DNA from: Mangrovimonas futianensis
Lineage (GTDB): Bacteria > Bacteroidota > Bacteroidia > Flavobacteriales > Flavobacteriaceae
Assembly: GCF_021245805.1 (NCBI RefSeq)
Contig: NZ_JAJJNF010000002.1
Span: forward strand, 372,001-436,000
DNA: 64,000 nucleotides
Direction: 5' to 3'
The notes beneath the pieces are model-generated. The model saw only the letters and a list, made by a program, of their open reading frames with translations, had not been told where the DNA came from and made no database searches. Positions 44,420-51,476 of the stretch are shown here, one piece after another (within the stretch, counting starts at the first letter, position 1; each line of letters starts with the position of its first letter). The position numbers were made by a program, and so were the translations under genes.

Positions 44420-46054
44420 CTAAAACTTAAAACTGAATCCGGTATAAACCCCTAAGATATAAGGGTTGAAATTTCCAGATGTATTTTCATAAGCTCCAAA
44501 CTGGTATTTGAAAACAGGCTCAAAATTGAACTTGAACTTGGGAGAGAATTTGTAATTCAATCCAATTCCCAAATTTCCTGAAAAACTCACATTATTGATA
44601 TTGTTGGCTTCACCTATATAAGTGTTGTAGCTTTCAAACTCTGAATAAACTTCATTTTGATTTAAAAAGAAAGTGCTAAAACCTCCTACGACACCTATGC
44701 CAAATTTCCTGTTAACTAGGGTGTATTCCAGTTCTAAGGGCACTTCATAATAACCTATTCTTTGACTTATGGCAGCATTGGCGTCAAACATGGAGCTTAC
44801 AGTTTGAACACCCAAATTATCAGCGCTAATGGCATTAATGGATTCATTTCCTGGGGCCATGGTTAAATTCTTTAAATATTGTGGATTTCCTCCAGTTCCA
44901 CCACCCGGGGTTTCATAAAGAATGACATCATTAGTGTCATAACTAAGTTTTAATGAATTAACTCCTGTTCTGATAGTTAATTTCTCATTAATCACATAAC
45001 CTACATTGACACCATAACTGGTATTTACTTCACCAGTTTTTGAATTTCCCACAAACTGTTCATCAATATGAGAGCCATCGCCTAAGGAATTGTAATAAAC
45101 AGGGGCAATGTTTGCATACACTTGCCACCTGTTTTTTAATTTTTCTTTTTCATCTTTTTCCTTTGATTCTTCGGCCTCGGCGATGGCCTCTTCAATTGAC
45201 ATCTCTTTTTCTTTTTCAGGGAAATTTTCAATGCTTTCTTCAGCCTTAATGGCTGTTGAGTCTTTATTTATCTGGTGGGTAGCTAGGGCGTTTTCAGATT
45301 TATTTTGTTCCAATGCATTCTTTTGAACAAGTGGATTTTCCTCTGTGGTTGATCTTACGTCTTTAGATTGATTGGATATTCCAGAAGGATTGTTAAGCTT
45401 GTTATTTTGGGATTTGGAGTTGTTCTCGTTGTCTGCCAAAGCCTTTGAATACGCTTGATTGTTGTCTTCAAGGTTCTCTTTTGCGTTTTCTTTAAAATCT
45501 CCAACGTTCGATTTTACATTGTTGGCTAGACCAGTTGAGGAGGTAGCATCCGTATGAACCGAATCAACTAAGTTATTTCCCGTTCTCGAATTGTCTTGGG
45601 TCTTGAAGTTTTTTTCTTTTGAAGTTTGGGTTAATGGATTTGCTCTATTGGTATTTGTGTTTTGGAGGTTTTTTTGTTCTTGATTTTCTTGTCCATTATC
45701 ACTCACACTTGGAGCATCATTGAATTCTGGATCATTAATGATGTTTAAATTATCTCCTTCATTTGAACTGGATGTATCAGGAAGCTCTGTATCCACAACA
45801 GAATTTTCAGGGTTTAAGATCTTGTCATTTGGTACCACATCAAGATTGGTAAAAACAAGACCACCCACAGTCAATAAAATTAATAACAAGGCTGCAACAC
45901 CAGCCCATTTATACCAGGCAGGGATTACTTTAGTATCCTTTTCGTCGGCTTGAAGTTCCTTTTGGATGTTTTTCCAAACATGATCTTTGGGCGCAACTTC
46001 AAAATCCTTGAATTTTTCTTGAAAAATTCGGTCTATGTGCTTTTTATCACTCAT
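44420..46054 (-). CDS. Membrane-anchored protein with C-terminal barrel-like domain, ECF sigma partner
   Basis: 544 residues. A short charged N-terminal domain (1-46, RIFQEKFKDFEVAPKDHVWKNI) resembles the cytoplasmic part of anti-sigma-like proteins; one membrane helix spans about 48-70. A low-complexity Asn/Ser/Lys/Glu linker (about 71-310) leads to a strand-rich domain (about 312-544) ending FNPYILGVYTGFSFKF, as in OmpA/PorT-type outer-membrane barrels. The gene starts on the last base of the sigma factor gene. It may sense the envelope and control the sigma factor; this is inference from layout. Confidence 0.72.
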   Translation of the reverse strand: MSDKKHIDRIFQEKFKDFEVAPKDHVWKNIQKELQADEKDTKVIPAWYKWAGVAALLLILLTVGGLVFTNLDVVPNDKILNPENSVVDTELPDTSSSNEGDNLNIINDPEFNDAPSVSDNGQENQEQKNLQNTNTNRANPLTQTSKEKNFKTQDNSRTGNNLVDSVHTDATSSTGLANNVKSNVGDFKENAKENLEDNNQAYSKALADNENNSKSQNNKLNNPSGISNQSKDVRSTTEENPLVQKNALEQNKSENALATHQINKDSTAIKAEESIENFPEKEKEMSIEEAIAEAEESKEKDEKEKLKNRWQVYANIAPVYYNSLGDGSHIDEQFVGNSKTGEVNTSYGVNVGYVINEKLTIRTGVNSLKLSYDTNDVILYETPGGGTGGNPQYLKNLTMAPGNESINAISADNLGVQTVSSMFDANAAISQRIGYYEVPLELEYTLVNRKFGIGVVGGFSTFFLNQNEVYSEFESYNTYIGEANNINNVSFSGNLGIGLNYKFSPKFKFNFEPVFKYQFGAYENTSGNFNPYILGVYTGFSFKF

Positions 46055-46596
46055 TATAGCGTCTGCGAATTCATTCGCCTTTTGTAATCTTCAATATTTT
46101 CTTTTAAAATCTTTCGGGCTCTGGCTAAATTGGATTTGGATGTTCCGGGTGAAATAGATAGCAATTCAGCAATATCCTGATGGGAATAACCATCCATAAC
46201 ATATAAATTGAAAACCAGTCGGTACCTATCCGGTAAATCCTGAATAATTTTCAACAGATAATCAATAGTAATATCATCATCTTCAATTTCCACCTCCACA
46301 TCTTCAATCTGAGCTTCATCAATAATTTCAAAAACACCTTGTTTTCTATATTTTTGAAGCGCTGTATTGACGGTGATTCGTTTCATCCATCCTTCCAAAG
46401 AACCTTTATGATTGAATTGTGCTATTTTTTTAAAAATAGTCACAAACGCGTCCTGCAGATTATCTTCCGCCTCCGCGTAATTTCTTGAATACTTCAAGCA
46501 AACCGAAAACAATTTACCCGAAAATATCTGGTATAATTCGCTTTGTGCTTGGGTATCATGATTACTACATTTTTGTATGAGTTGCTTTAAACTCAC
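46054..46596 (-). CDS. ECF-type RNA polymerase sigma factor
   Basis: 180 residues, GTG start. Region 2 (LFSVCLKYSRNYAEAEDNLQDAFVTIFKKI) and region 4 (LPDRYRLVFNLYVMDGYSHQDIAELLSISPGTSKSNLARARKIL) are clear, with an acidic linker (VEVEIEDDD) between them. It directs RNA polymerase to a small regulon. The gene is between a lipoprotein gene 29 bases upstream and the membrane-barrel gene that overlaps its stop, so the three form one operon. Confidence 0.94.
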   Translation of the reverse strand: MSLKQLIQKCSNHDTQAQSELYQIFSGKLFSVCLKYSRNYAEAEDNLQDAFVTIFKKIAQFNHKGSLEGWMKRITVNTALQKYRKQGVFEIIDEAQIEDVEVEIEDDDITIDYLLKIIQDLPDRYRLVFNLYVMDGYSHQDIAELLSISPGTSKSNLARARKILKENIEDYKRRMNSQTL

Positions 46597-46625
46597 ATTG
46601 TTTTGAATTAATTAAATCTAATAAC

Positions 46626-47051
46626 TCACTCTGAAACTTCTACCAGAACTTCTTCATAGAGATCTGTTCCGGAATCATCTGTTCCTTTCCAAAACTTAAA
46701 AGTATAGGTCCCTGAATTTAGGGGTTTAAAATTAAAATTGGTTTCAAAAATGGCAGTTTGCGTTTCACATGGCTCATTATTTGCAAAATAGGCTGAAACA
46801 ATGGCTACCGTTCTTTCAAAATCGTCCTTGGAATAATAAATGTCATTGTAAGCATGACAATCGGTAGGCAGAATAAAAGAGACCGTTATTTCATAAATTT
46901 CATTAACGGTCATTTCTGTGGGCAAAAAGGCTTCCTCAACGGGTAACAATTCATATTGAACATTGATTGTGTCATCATCACTGAGGCTACATGATTGAAA
47001 CATGACTACAGTCAAAACCAAGGTTACAAATATTTTTAAACTCCTCATCAT
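46626..47051 (-). CDS. Small lipoprotein upstream of the ECF sigma factor
   Basis: 141 residues. Lipobox MFQSC places the lipidated Cys at residue 21. The mature domain is a beta-rich single domain with three further Cys (DCHAYN, NEPCETQ) and ends in a short acidic tail. No family recognised; beta-sandwich folds of this size are common among Bacteroidota lipoproteins. As first gene of the sigma operon it could be a sensor or target of that system. Confidence 0.7.
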   Translation of the reverse strand: MMRSLKIFVTLVLTVVMFQSCSLSDDDTINVQYELLPVEEAFLPTEMTVNEIYEITVSFILPTDCHAYNDIYYSKDDFERTVAIVSAYFANNEPCETQTAIFETNFNFKPLNSGTYTFKFWKGTDDSGTDLYEEVLVEVSE

Positions 47052-47056
47052 TGAAT

Positions 47057-47064
47057 CAAGTATA
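47057..47064 (-). promoter_or_regulatory. Probable -7 promoter element TATACTTG (minus strand)
   Basis: One mismatch to TAnnTTTG, 5 bases before the lipoprotein ATG at 47051. Same octamer as before the flippase gene at 30782. A short or absent leader is predicted. Confidence 0.35.
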
Positions 47065-47125
47065 TCTTTGGTTTAACAATTCATTTAGTAGATGCAGAAA
47101 GAATAAAAAGGTTGCGTCTGGATAT

Positions 47126-47152
47126 AAAAAAATCCCGAATTTTTCGGGATTT
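47126..47152 (-). terminator. Rho-independent terminator of recA
   Basis: Read on the minus strand: stem AATCCCGAA/TTCGGGATT with a 3-base loop, followed by a run of T. It begins 7 bases after the recA stop. On the plus strand it is followed by TTTGCTTTTTT, so it may stop transcription both ways. Confidence 0.85.
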
Positions 47153-47158
47153 GCTTTT

Positions 47159-48166
47159 TTATTGTTGATTTTCTTTGATAGCTTCCTTGATTTTCTGTTC
47201 AAGTTCATCCATCAAATCTGGGTTATCTTTCAATAAGGCTTTAACAGCATCTCTTCCTTGCCCTAGTTTGCTATCTTCATAACTAAACCAGGAACCACTC
47301 TTTTTAACAATACCAAAATCAACAGCTAGATCTAGAACTTCTCCCACTTTAGAAATTCCTTCTCCATACATGATGTCAAATTCAGCCGTTTTAAATGGCG
47401 GTGCCACTTTGTTCTTAACCACTTTGACGCGAGTTTTGTTACCAGAAACATCCCCGTTATTATCTTTTATTTGGGTAGAACGTCTAATGTCCAACCTTAC
47501 GGAAGCATAGAATTTCAAAGCATTTCCACCTGTGGTAGTCTCAGGGTTTCCAAACATGACCCCTATTTTTTCACGTAACTGGTTGATGAAAATCATGGTA
47601 CAATTGGTTTTACTGATGGAAGCCGTTAACTTTCTCAAAGCTTGAGACATTAATCGGGCGTGTAACCCCATTTTGGAGTCTCCCATTTCTCCCTCAATTT
47701 CACTTTTGGGCGTCAATGCAGCAACCGAATCCACAATAATAATGTCAATGGCTCCTGAGCGCACTAAGTTGTCTGCTATTTCTAATGCTTGTTCTCCATG
47801 GTCTGGTTGGGAGATGATTAAATTCTCTAAATCAACTCCTAACTTTTCGGCATAAAATCTATCAAAAGCATGTTCTGCATCAATAAAGGCGGCGATGCCT
47901 CCTTTTTTTTGAGCCTCGGCAATGGCATGTAATGTCAAGGTTGTTTTACCAGAGGATTCTGGTCCGTAAATTTCAATCACCCTGCCACGTGGATATCCTC
48001 CAACTCCTAGTGCTAAATCCAAGCCTAAAGAACCAGATGAGATAGCCTCAATATCAGCAACCGCTTGGTCACTCATTTTCATGACAGTTCCTTTTCCGTA
48101 AGCTTTATCTAATTTATCTAAGGTTAATTTTAATGCTTTTAATTTGGCTTCTTTCTCGCTGCTCAT
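47159..48166 (-). CDS. recA: Recombinase A
   Basis: 335 residues, full length. Walker A GPESSGKT (68-75), Walker B-like IIIVDSVAAL, and the RecA signature ALRKLTASISKTN are present. It forms filaments on single-stranded DNA for recombination, repair and SOS induction. Monocistronic with its own terminator. dprA, which loads RecA in transformation, is encoded about 5 kb away. Confidence 0.98.
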   Translation of the reverse strand: MSSEKEAKLKALKLTLDKLDKAYGKGTVMKMSDQAVADIEAISSGSLGLDLALGVGGYPRGRVIEIYGPESSGKTTLTLHAIAEAQKKGGIAAFIDAEHAFDRFYAEKLGVDLENLIISQPDHGEQALEIADNLVRSGAIDIIIVDSVAALTPKSEIEGEMGDSKMGLHARLMSQALRKLTASISKTNCTMIFINQLREKIGVMFGNPETTTGGNALKFYASVRLDIRRSTQIKDNNGDVSGNKTRVKVVKNKVAPPFKTAEFDIMYGEGISKVGEVLDLAVDFGIVKKSGSWFSYEDSKLGQGRDAVKALLKDNPDLMDELEQKIKEAIKENQQ

Positions 48167-48350
48167 ACTCTGTTTTTTTTCATTGTGATAAATGCTAAAA
48201 TACTACAACTTTTATCAGTTTACAATTTTATGACGCAACCTTTTTATTCTTTTTGCATCTATAGAATAAAGTGGGGAACTTTTGCTATGAAAAGAGCTGC
48301 AGAGTGCAGCAAATTTTCATCCGGAATGTTTAATTTAAAATGATTACCAG

Positions 48351-48437
48351 ATGAAATTTTTTAAGAAATTTATTAACGCATGGGGTGTTTCAGTTCCTGT
48401 TTTTATAAACAGTAACTGTAAAGCCGATGGTGGTTAA
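48351..48437 (+). CDS. Possible 28-residue peptide
   Basis: ATG 48351 to TAA 48437. The peptide has a basic, aromatic start (MKFFKKFINAWG), a hydrophobic middle (VSVPVFIN) and ends SNCKADGG with a single Cys. It is followed by an inverted repeat and a terminator, so it sits at the end of a probable transcript. Short ORFs occur by chance, and no ribosome-binding evidence is possible here. If real it could be a secreted or regulatory peptide; I do not recognise it. Confidence 0.3.
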   Translation: MKFFKKFINAWGVSVPVFINSNCKADGG

Positions 48438-48500
48438 CTCGTTTTTTGATTTTGTTTTTTGAGAAAAAAATTGAATTAATAATAACGAGTTAGTCTACTT

Positions 48501-48539
48501 AAAGCACTTTATAGTTTCTATAAAGTGCTTTTTGTTTTT
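48501..48539 (+). terminator. Strong rho-independent terminator
   Basis: Perfect 14-bp stem AAAGCACTTTATAG/CTATAAAGTGCTTT (48501-48514, 48518-48531) with loop TTT and a T-rich tail TTGTTTTTA. No long plus-strand gene precedes it; recA runs the other way. It therefore closes an unannotated short plus-strand transcript. It is nearly symmetric and could also act on the minus strand. Confidence 0.75.
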
Positions 48540-48585
48540 AGGGGTTTTACAAGAATAAAAAGAATGTTTTAAAGACGCTTTTAAA

Positions 48586-48593
48586 TATCTTTG
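48586..48593 (+). promoter_or_regulatory. -7 promoter element TATCTTTG
   Basis: Exact TAnnTTTG, 22 bases before ATG 48616 of the oxidase gene. Confidence 0.58.
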
Positions 48594-48615
48594 AAAACTT
48601 AGTGATAAAGAGCTT

Positions 48616-49560
48616 ATGCAAAAGAAAGTTGTGGTGGTTGGTAGCGGCATTGTTGGGCTTACAACAGCTCTGCAACTACAGGAAAAGGGATTTCAAGTCG
48701 AAATCGTTTCAAAAGAACCGTTTCAAAAGACCTTATCCCATAAAGTGGGTGCTATTTGGTTTCCTTTTGAAGTGCATCCCATTGAAAAGGCAAATAAATG
48801 GGCTGCGTATTCCTATCAGAAATACTTAGAAGAAGTAAGTCTGAAAAATGGCGTGTCTATCATACCGTTCATGGTAGTTTATAATTCTGAAAGTGATACG
48901 TCTTGGACGTCTCATTTACCAGATGACCAAGTTAGAAAAGCCCATGACCATGAACTACCAAAGGGTGTTGAAAATGCTTTTTTGGCCCAAGTACCTTTAG
49001 CAGAACCGCCTTTATATTTGCCTTATTTATTTCAGAAATTTTTGGATGCTGATGGACAATTTATCCTGAAGGAAGTAAAATCGCTTCAAGAAATGGCCTC
49101 ATTAGGGTGCAGGGTTGTTAATTGCACGGGAATGGGGGCTAAGGATTTGTGTCGGGATATTCACTTAAAACCCATGCGCGGACAGATCCTGAGGTGTGAA
49201 AAGCTAACAGGAGCATCTTGTGTCAACTCAACAGAACCTGGCAAGCTGACTTATATCTTCAATAGAAGTACAGATAGCATTGTGGGTGGGACGGACTATA
49301 TCAATGATTATAATGAACAAGTAGATGATGTCGATACTCAAAAAATTTTGGACCGATTGAAAACCTCGGGCTTAAGTGAGAAACAACCGGAAGTTTTAGA
49401 AATTTTAGTGGGTTTGAGACCTTTAAGGAGCGAAGTGCGGTTTGAATATGATGCCGAATACTCCAACATTTTTCATAATTACGGTCATGGTGGTGCCGGT
49501 TTTACGGTAGCTTGGGGGTGTGCCATAGAATTGGCAGAGCGTTTTAAAAAGCAACTTTAA
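48616..49560 (+). CDS. FAD-dependent D-amino-acid oxidase-like protein
   Basis: 314 residues. VVVGSGIVGLTTALQLQEKG (about 7-26) is the FAD-binding GxGxxG loop of the DAO family; VGAIWFPFEVHP, MRGQILR, GGTDYINDYNE and the C-terminal GLRPLRSEVRFEY...NYGHGGAGFTVAWG match D-amino-acid and D-aspartate oxidases. These remove the amino group from D-amino acids with oxygen. Alternative: another DAO-family oxidase. It has its own promoter and converges on the CPBP gene with a 4-base overlap. Confidence 0.85.
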   Translation: MQKKVVVVGSGIVGLTTALQLQEKGFQVEIVSKEPFQKTLSHKVGAIWFPFEVHPIEKANKWAAYSYQKYLEEVSLKNGVSIIPFMVVYNSESDTSWTSHLPDDQVRKAHDHELPKGVENAFLAQVPLAEPPLYLPYLFQKFLDADGQFILKEVKSLQEMASLGCRVVNCTGMGAKDLCRDIHLKPMRGQILRCEKLTGASCVNSTEPGKLTYIFNRSTDSIVGGTDYINDYNEQVDDVDTQKILDRLKTSGLSEKQPEVLEILVGLRPLRSEVRFEYDAEYSNIFHNYGHGGAGFTVAWGCAIELAERFKKQL

Positions 49561-50501
49561 TTCTCTTCAGGTTTTGTAATCATCAATAATTCTTCATCCA
49601 GTAAAAATTGTTTGATGGGTTGGTATAAGTTAGGTTGTTTAGCTATAGAATCTTTTAACTTTATTTCGAAATGATAATCCATAAAAAGTTCGGTAGGTAT
49701 GAACTGATCAGTGTGGCTTGCAGTCGTATCGCTCCATAGCACAGATTTTAATAAAAATGAAGCTTCACAACTTGTTGCCTTTATGTGGGTCATAGTTGGA
49801 AAGTTCACTTTTCCATGAAACTTTTTTGAAGTTCTATTCCAAGTGACATGTATGTTTTCGTTTTCATAATGTTGAATGGTTTCATCTGGGAAAAATAGGG
49901 AATAGGAAAAAACTAACACGAGGCTTAAATTCCAAACCGAATGGAAAAGTATGGATTTTAATAGATTAAAATTGATACAAATCCAAATAGCAAAAAATGC
50001 AAAAGCACTCCTAAAGCTAAATCCAGCTAATGCATTCCAGCTTATCAAATGGTCGGTGTCTAGATGGAATAGTGCAAATAGAAAAGCGTTGAGTATGGCC
50101 AAGGGGATTAGCAAAGGCATACGTTTATTTATAAAGGAAAATACCAACAATGCTAAATATAACACGGTTATTGCTTTGGTTAAATAACTTTGGGTCAGAA
50201 AGAAAAAGATAATCAAACCAATAAGAGAGATAGCTCTTAAAATTTTGGATTGAACAAAGCCTCCTCTAAAACTCAATTCTTCAAAAATAGGAGCTATAAA
50301 AATTGCGAAAACGAGAAAAAGAGGGAATCCGACCCTAGTGTAACTTTCAAAAGTTTTCTGATTTTGGGCTAAATTGAAGTCTACAAAAAAAGAGGTTACC
50401 ATACCTAAACAGAACATGCCTATTCCAGAAATTAGCAACCAGTTGTGTTTTTTGTTATTGAGAGTCAAAGTTTTAATTTGAAAATTAAAATGCGGTTGCA
50501 A
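49557..50501 (-). CDS. CPBP family intramembrane metalloprotease-like protein
   Basis: 314 residues. About eight helices with the Abi/CPBP motifs: EELSFRG (E74, E75, R79), FALFHLD, and HSVWN near residue 200. A soluble C-terminal domain (about 225-314), unusual for the family, follows. Such proteins cleave peptides in the membrane or serve in bacteriocin self-protection. No in-frame ATG is near; TTG 50501 is used. It lies 8 bases after the DUF6705 gene and may be co-transcribed. Confidence 0.83.
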   Translation of the reverse strand: MQPHFNFQIKTLTLNNKKHNWLLISGIGMFCLGMVTSFFVDFNLAQNQKTFESYTRVGFPLFLVFAIFIAPIFEELSFRGGFVQSKILRAISLIGLIIFFFLTQSYLTKAITVLYLALLVFSFINKRMPLLIPLAILNAFLFALFHLDTDHLISWNALAGFSFRSAFAFFAIWICINFNLLKSILFHSVWNLSLVLVFSYSLFFPDETIQHYENENIHVTWNRTSKKFHGKVNFPTMTHIKATSCEASFLLKSVLWSDTTASHTDQFIPTELFMDYHFEIKLKDSIAKQPNLYQPIKQFLLDEELLMITKPEEN

Positions 50502-50509
50502 AGAACCTG

Positions 50510-51082
50510 TTATTGCTTTGTTAAAACAAATTCTTCTGGAAATATTTGTTCTACGGGTTGATTATTGGGACAGATATTCATATCCATTATTTCTGGATTT
50601 GGTATGAAGTTGATTCTCATGTTAGTGCCGTTATTAAAAACTCTTATAAACAAAGCTCCCTTTTGACCACATGTAGCTTCCTCACCATAATAATCAAGTA
50701 CATAATAGTTGGCATCATCTCCTAAATAATCTCCTTTAATGATTAAAGGATCTTCTTCAGGAATGTTCATGGTATTGATTAAAACATTTCCACTGAGGTT
50801 CGTTAATTTATACCGTATTTGTAGTTGATCTATTGATATTTCTAAAAAAGTAGAAGTGACTTTATATATTTGAAATTCAATATTTTTATTGCCAATAGAT
50901 CCTTCCCAAGTTCCTAGGTATGGATTTAAAACTCCGTTGATGTCTTGAATGTATGTGCCATTTGGAATGTCATTAGGGTAATTTTCATAATCTTCAATGG
51001 GAATAATTGGATCAATATTGATAATTTGCGATTGACTTGTCCAAGTAACAAGAAAAGTTATTATTAAAAGTATTATTTTCAT
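50510..51082 (-). CDS. DUF6705 family secreted protein
   Basis: 190 residues. Signal peptide 1-19 (VTWTSQSQ). IPNGTYIQDINGVLNPYLGTWEG, IKGDYLG, YYVLDYYGEEATCGQKGALFI and the C-terminal EEFVLTKQ form the pattern I know as DUF6705, a lipocalin-sized family that is often duplicated in Flavobacteriaceae. Function unknown. The extracytoplasmic location follows from the signal. It is the first intact gene of a short minus-strand unit with the CPBP gene. Confidence 0.76.
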   Translation of the reverse strand: MKIILLIITFLVTWTSQSQIINIDPIIPIEDYENYPNDIPNGTYIQDINGVLNPYLGTWEGSIGNKNIEFQIYKVTSTFLEISIDQLQIRYKLTNLSGNVLINTMNIPEEDPLIIKGDYLGDDANYYVLDYYGEEATCGQKGALFIRVFNNGTNMRINFIPNPEIMDMNICPNNQPVEQIFPEEFVLTKQ

Positions 51083-51119
51083 TTTAATTATGGTTTTAAA
51101 AGAAATGAGGTGTTAATTT

Positions 51120-51341
51120 TTAAGGGCATGTTGATGATTCTACACTTCCATTAGAGTTCAAATATTTTTCTTTGATATTCCCATTAGTTTGTATTTTAAA
51201 TAGACGGATTCCAGATATTCCTATTTCATTTTCGATAAATTTTAACCACGCTTTTTCTTTATTAATTTTAAATTTTTTGAAATACTTTTTGAACTTTTGG
51301 TTTAGTCCGTTTTCACTATAATCATAAAGTGAATTAAACAA
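51120..51341 (-). pseudogene. Probable C-terminal remnant of an unknown gene
   Basis: 73 residues from a TTG at 51341, with no ATG available. The open frame continues upstream to 51386 (HFNINDVNENYID before the TTG) and then meets a stop, so the N-terminal part seems lost. The peptide is Lys/Asn-rich and ends GSVESSTCP. No signal peptide and no family recognised. The AT-rich surrounding sequence up to 51476 has no gene. It could also be a genuine small gene with TTG start. Confidence 0.35.
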
Positions 51342-51476
51342 ATCAATATAATTTTCGTTAACATCATTTATATTAAAATGTTAGAGTTAGGATAAGACAG
51401 GAATAGGATATTTTTAAGAGGTGACATATATTAACGATTTTATTCTAGTTAATACGGAATACTCGGAATAGGCGTA

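Larger units (their letters stand above)
48167..48615. other. 449-base gap with structured, terminator-ended stretch
   Basis: No long gene. From 48250 it holds: a hairpin ATGAAAA..TTTTCAT (48287-48320) with inner stem GCTGCA/TGCAGC; an 18-codon ORF (48287-48343) within that hairpin; a 28-codon ORF (48351-48437); a 9-bp inverted repeat TAACTCGTT/AACGAGTTA (48435-48443, 48484-48492); and a strong terminator. Such a layout suggests a short transcript ending near 48539, either a small RNA or a small-peptide mRNA. No clean -7 element is seen before it; AACTTTTG at 48277-48284 is a one-mismatch candidate. Confidence 0.45.

Noticed and set aside
44420..46054. Plain outer-membrane porin
   Set aside because: There is no signal peptide; instead a cytoplasmic N-terminus and a single internal membrane helix precede the linker.
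47051..47236. Plus-strand ORF with a TATCTTTG motif at 47063-47070
   Set aside because: The ORF runs antisense through the recA terminator and 3' end; the motif is in a promoter region of the opposite strand and is probably chance.
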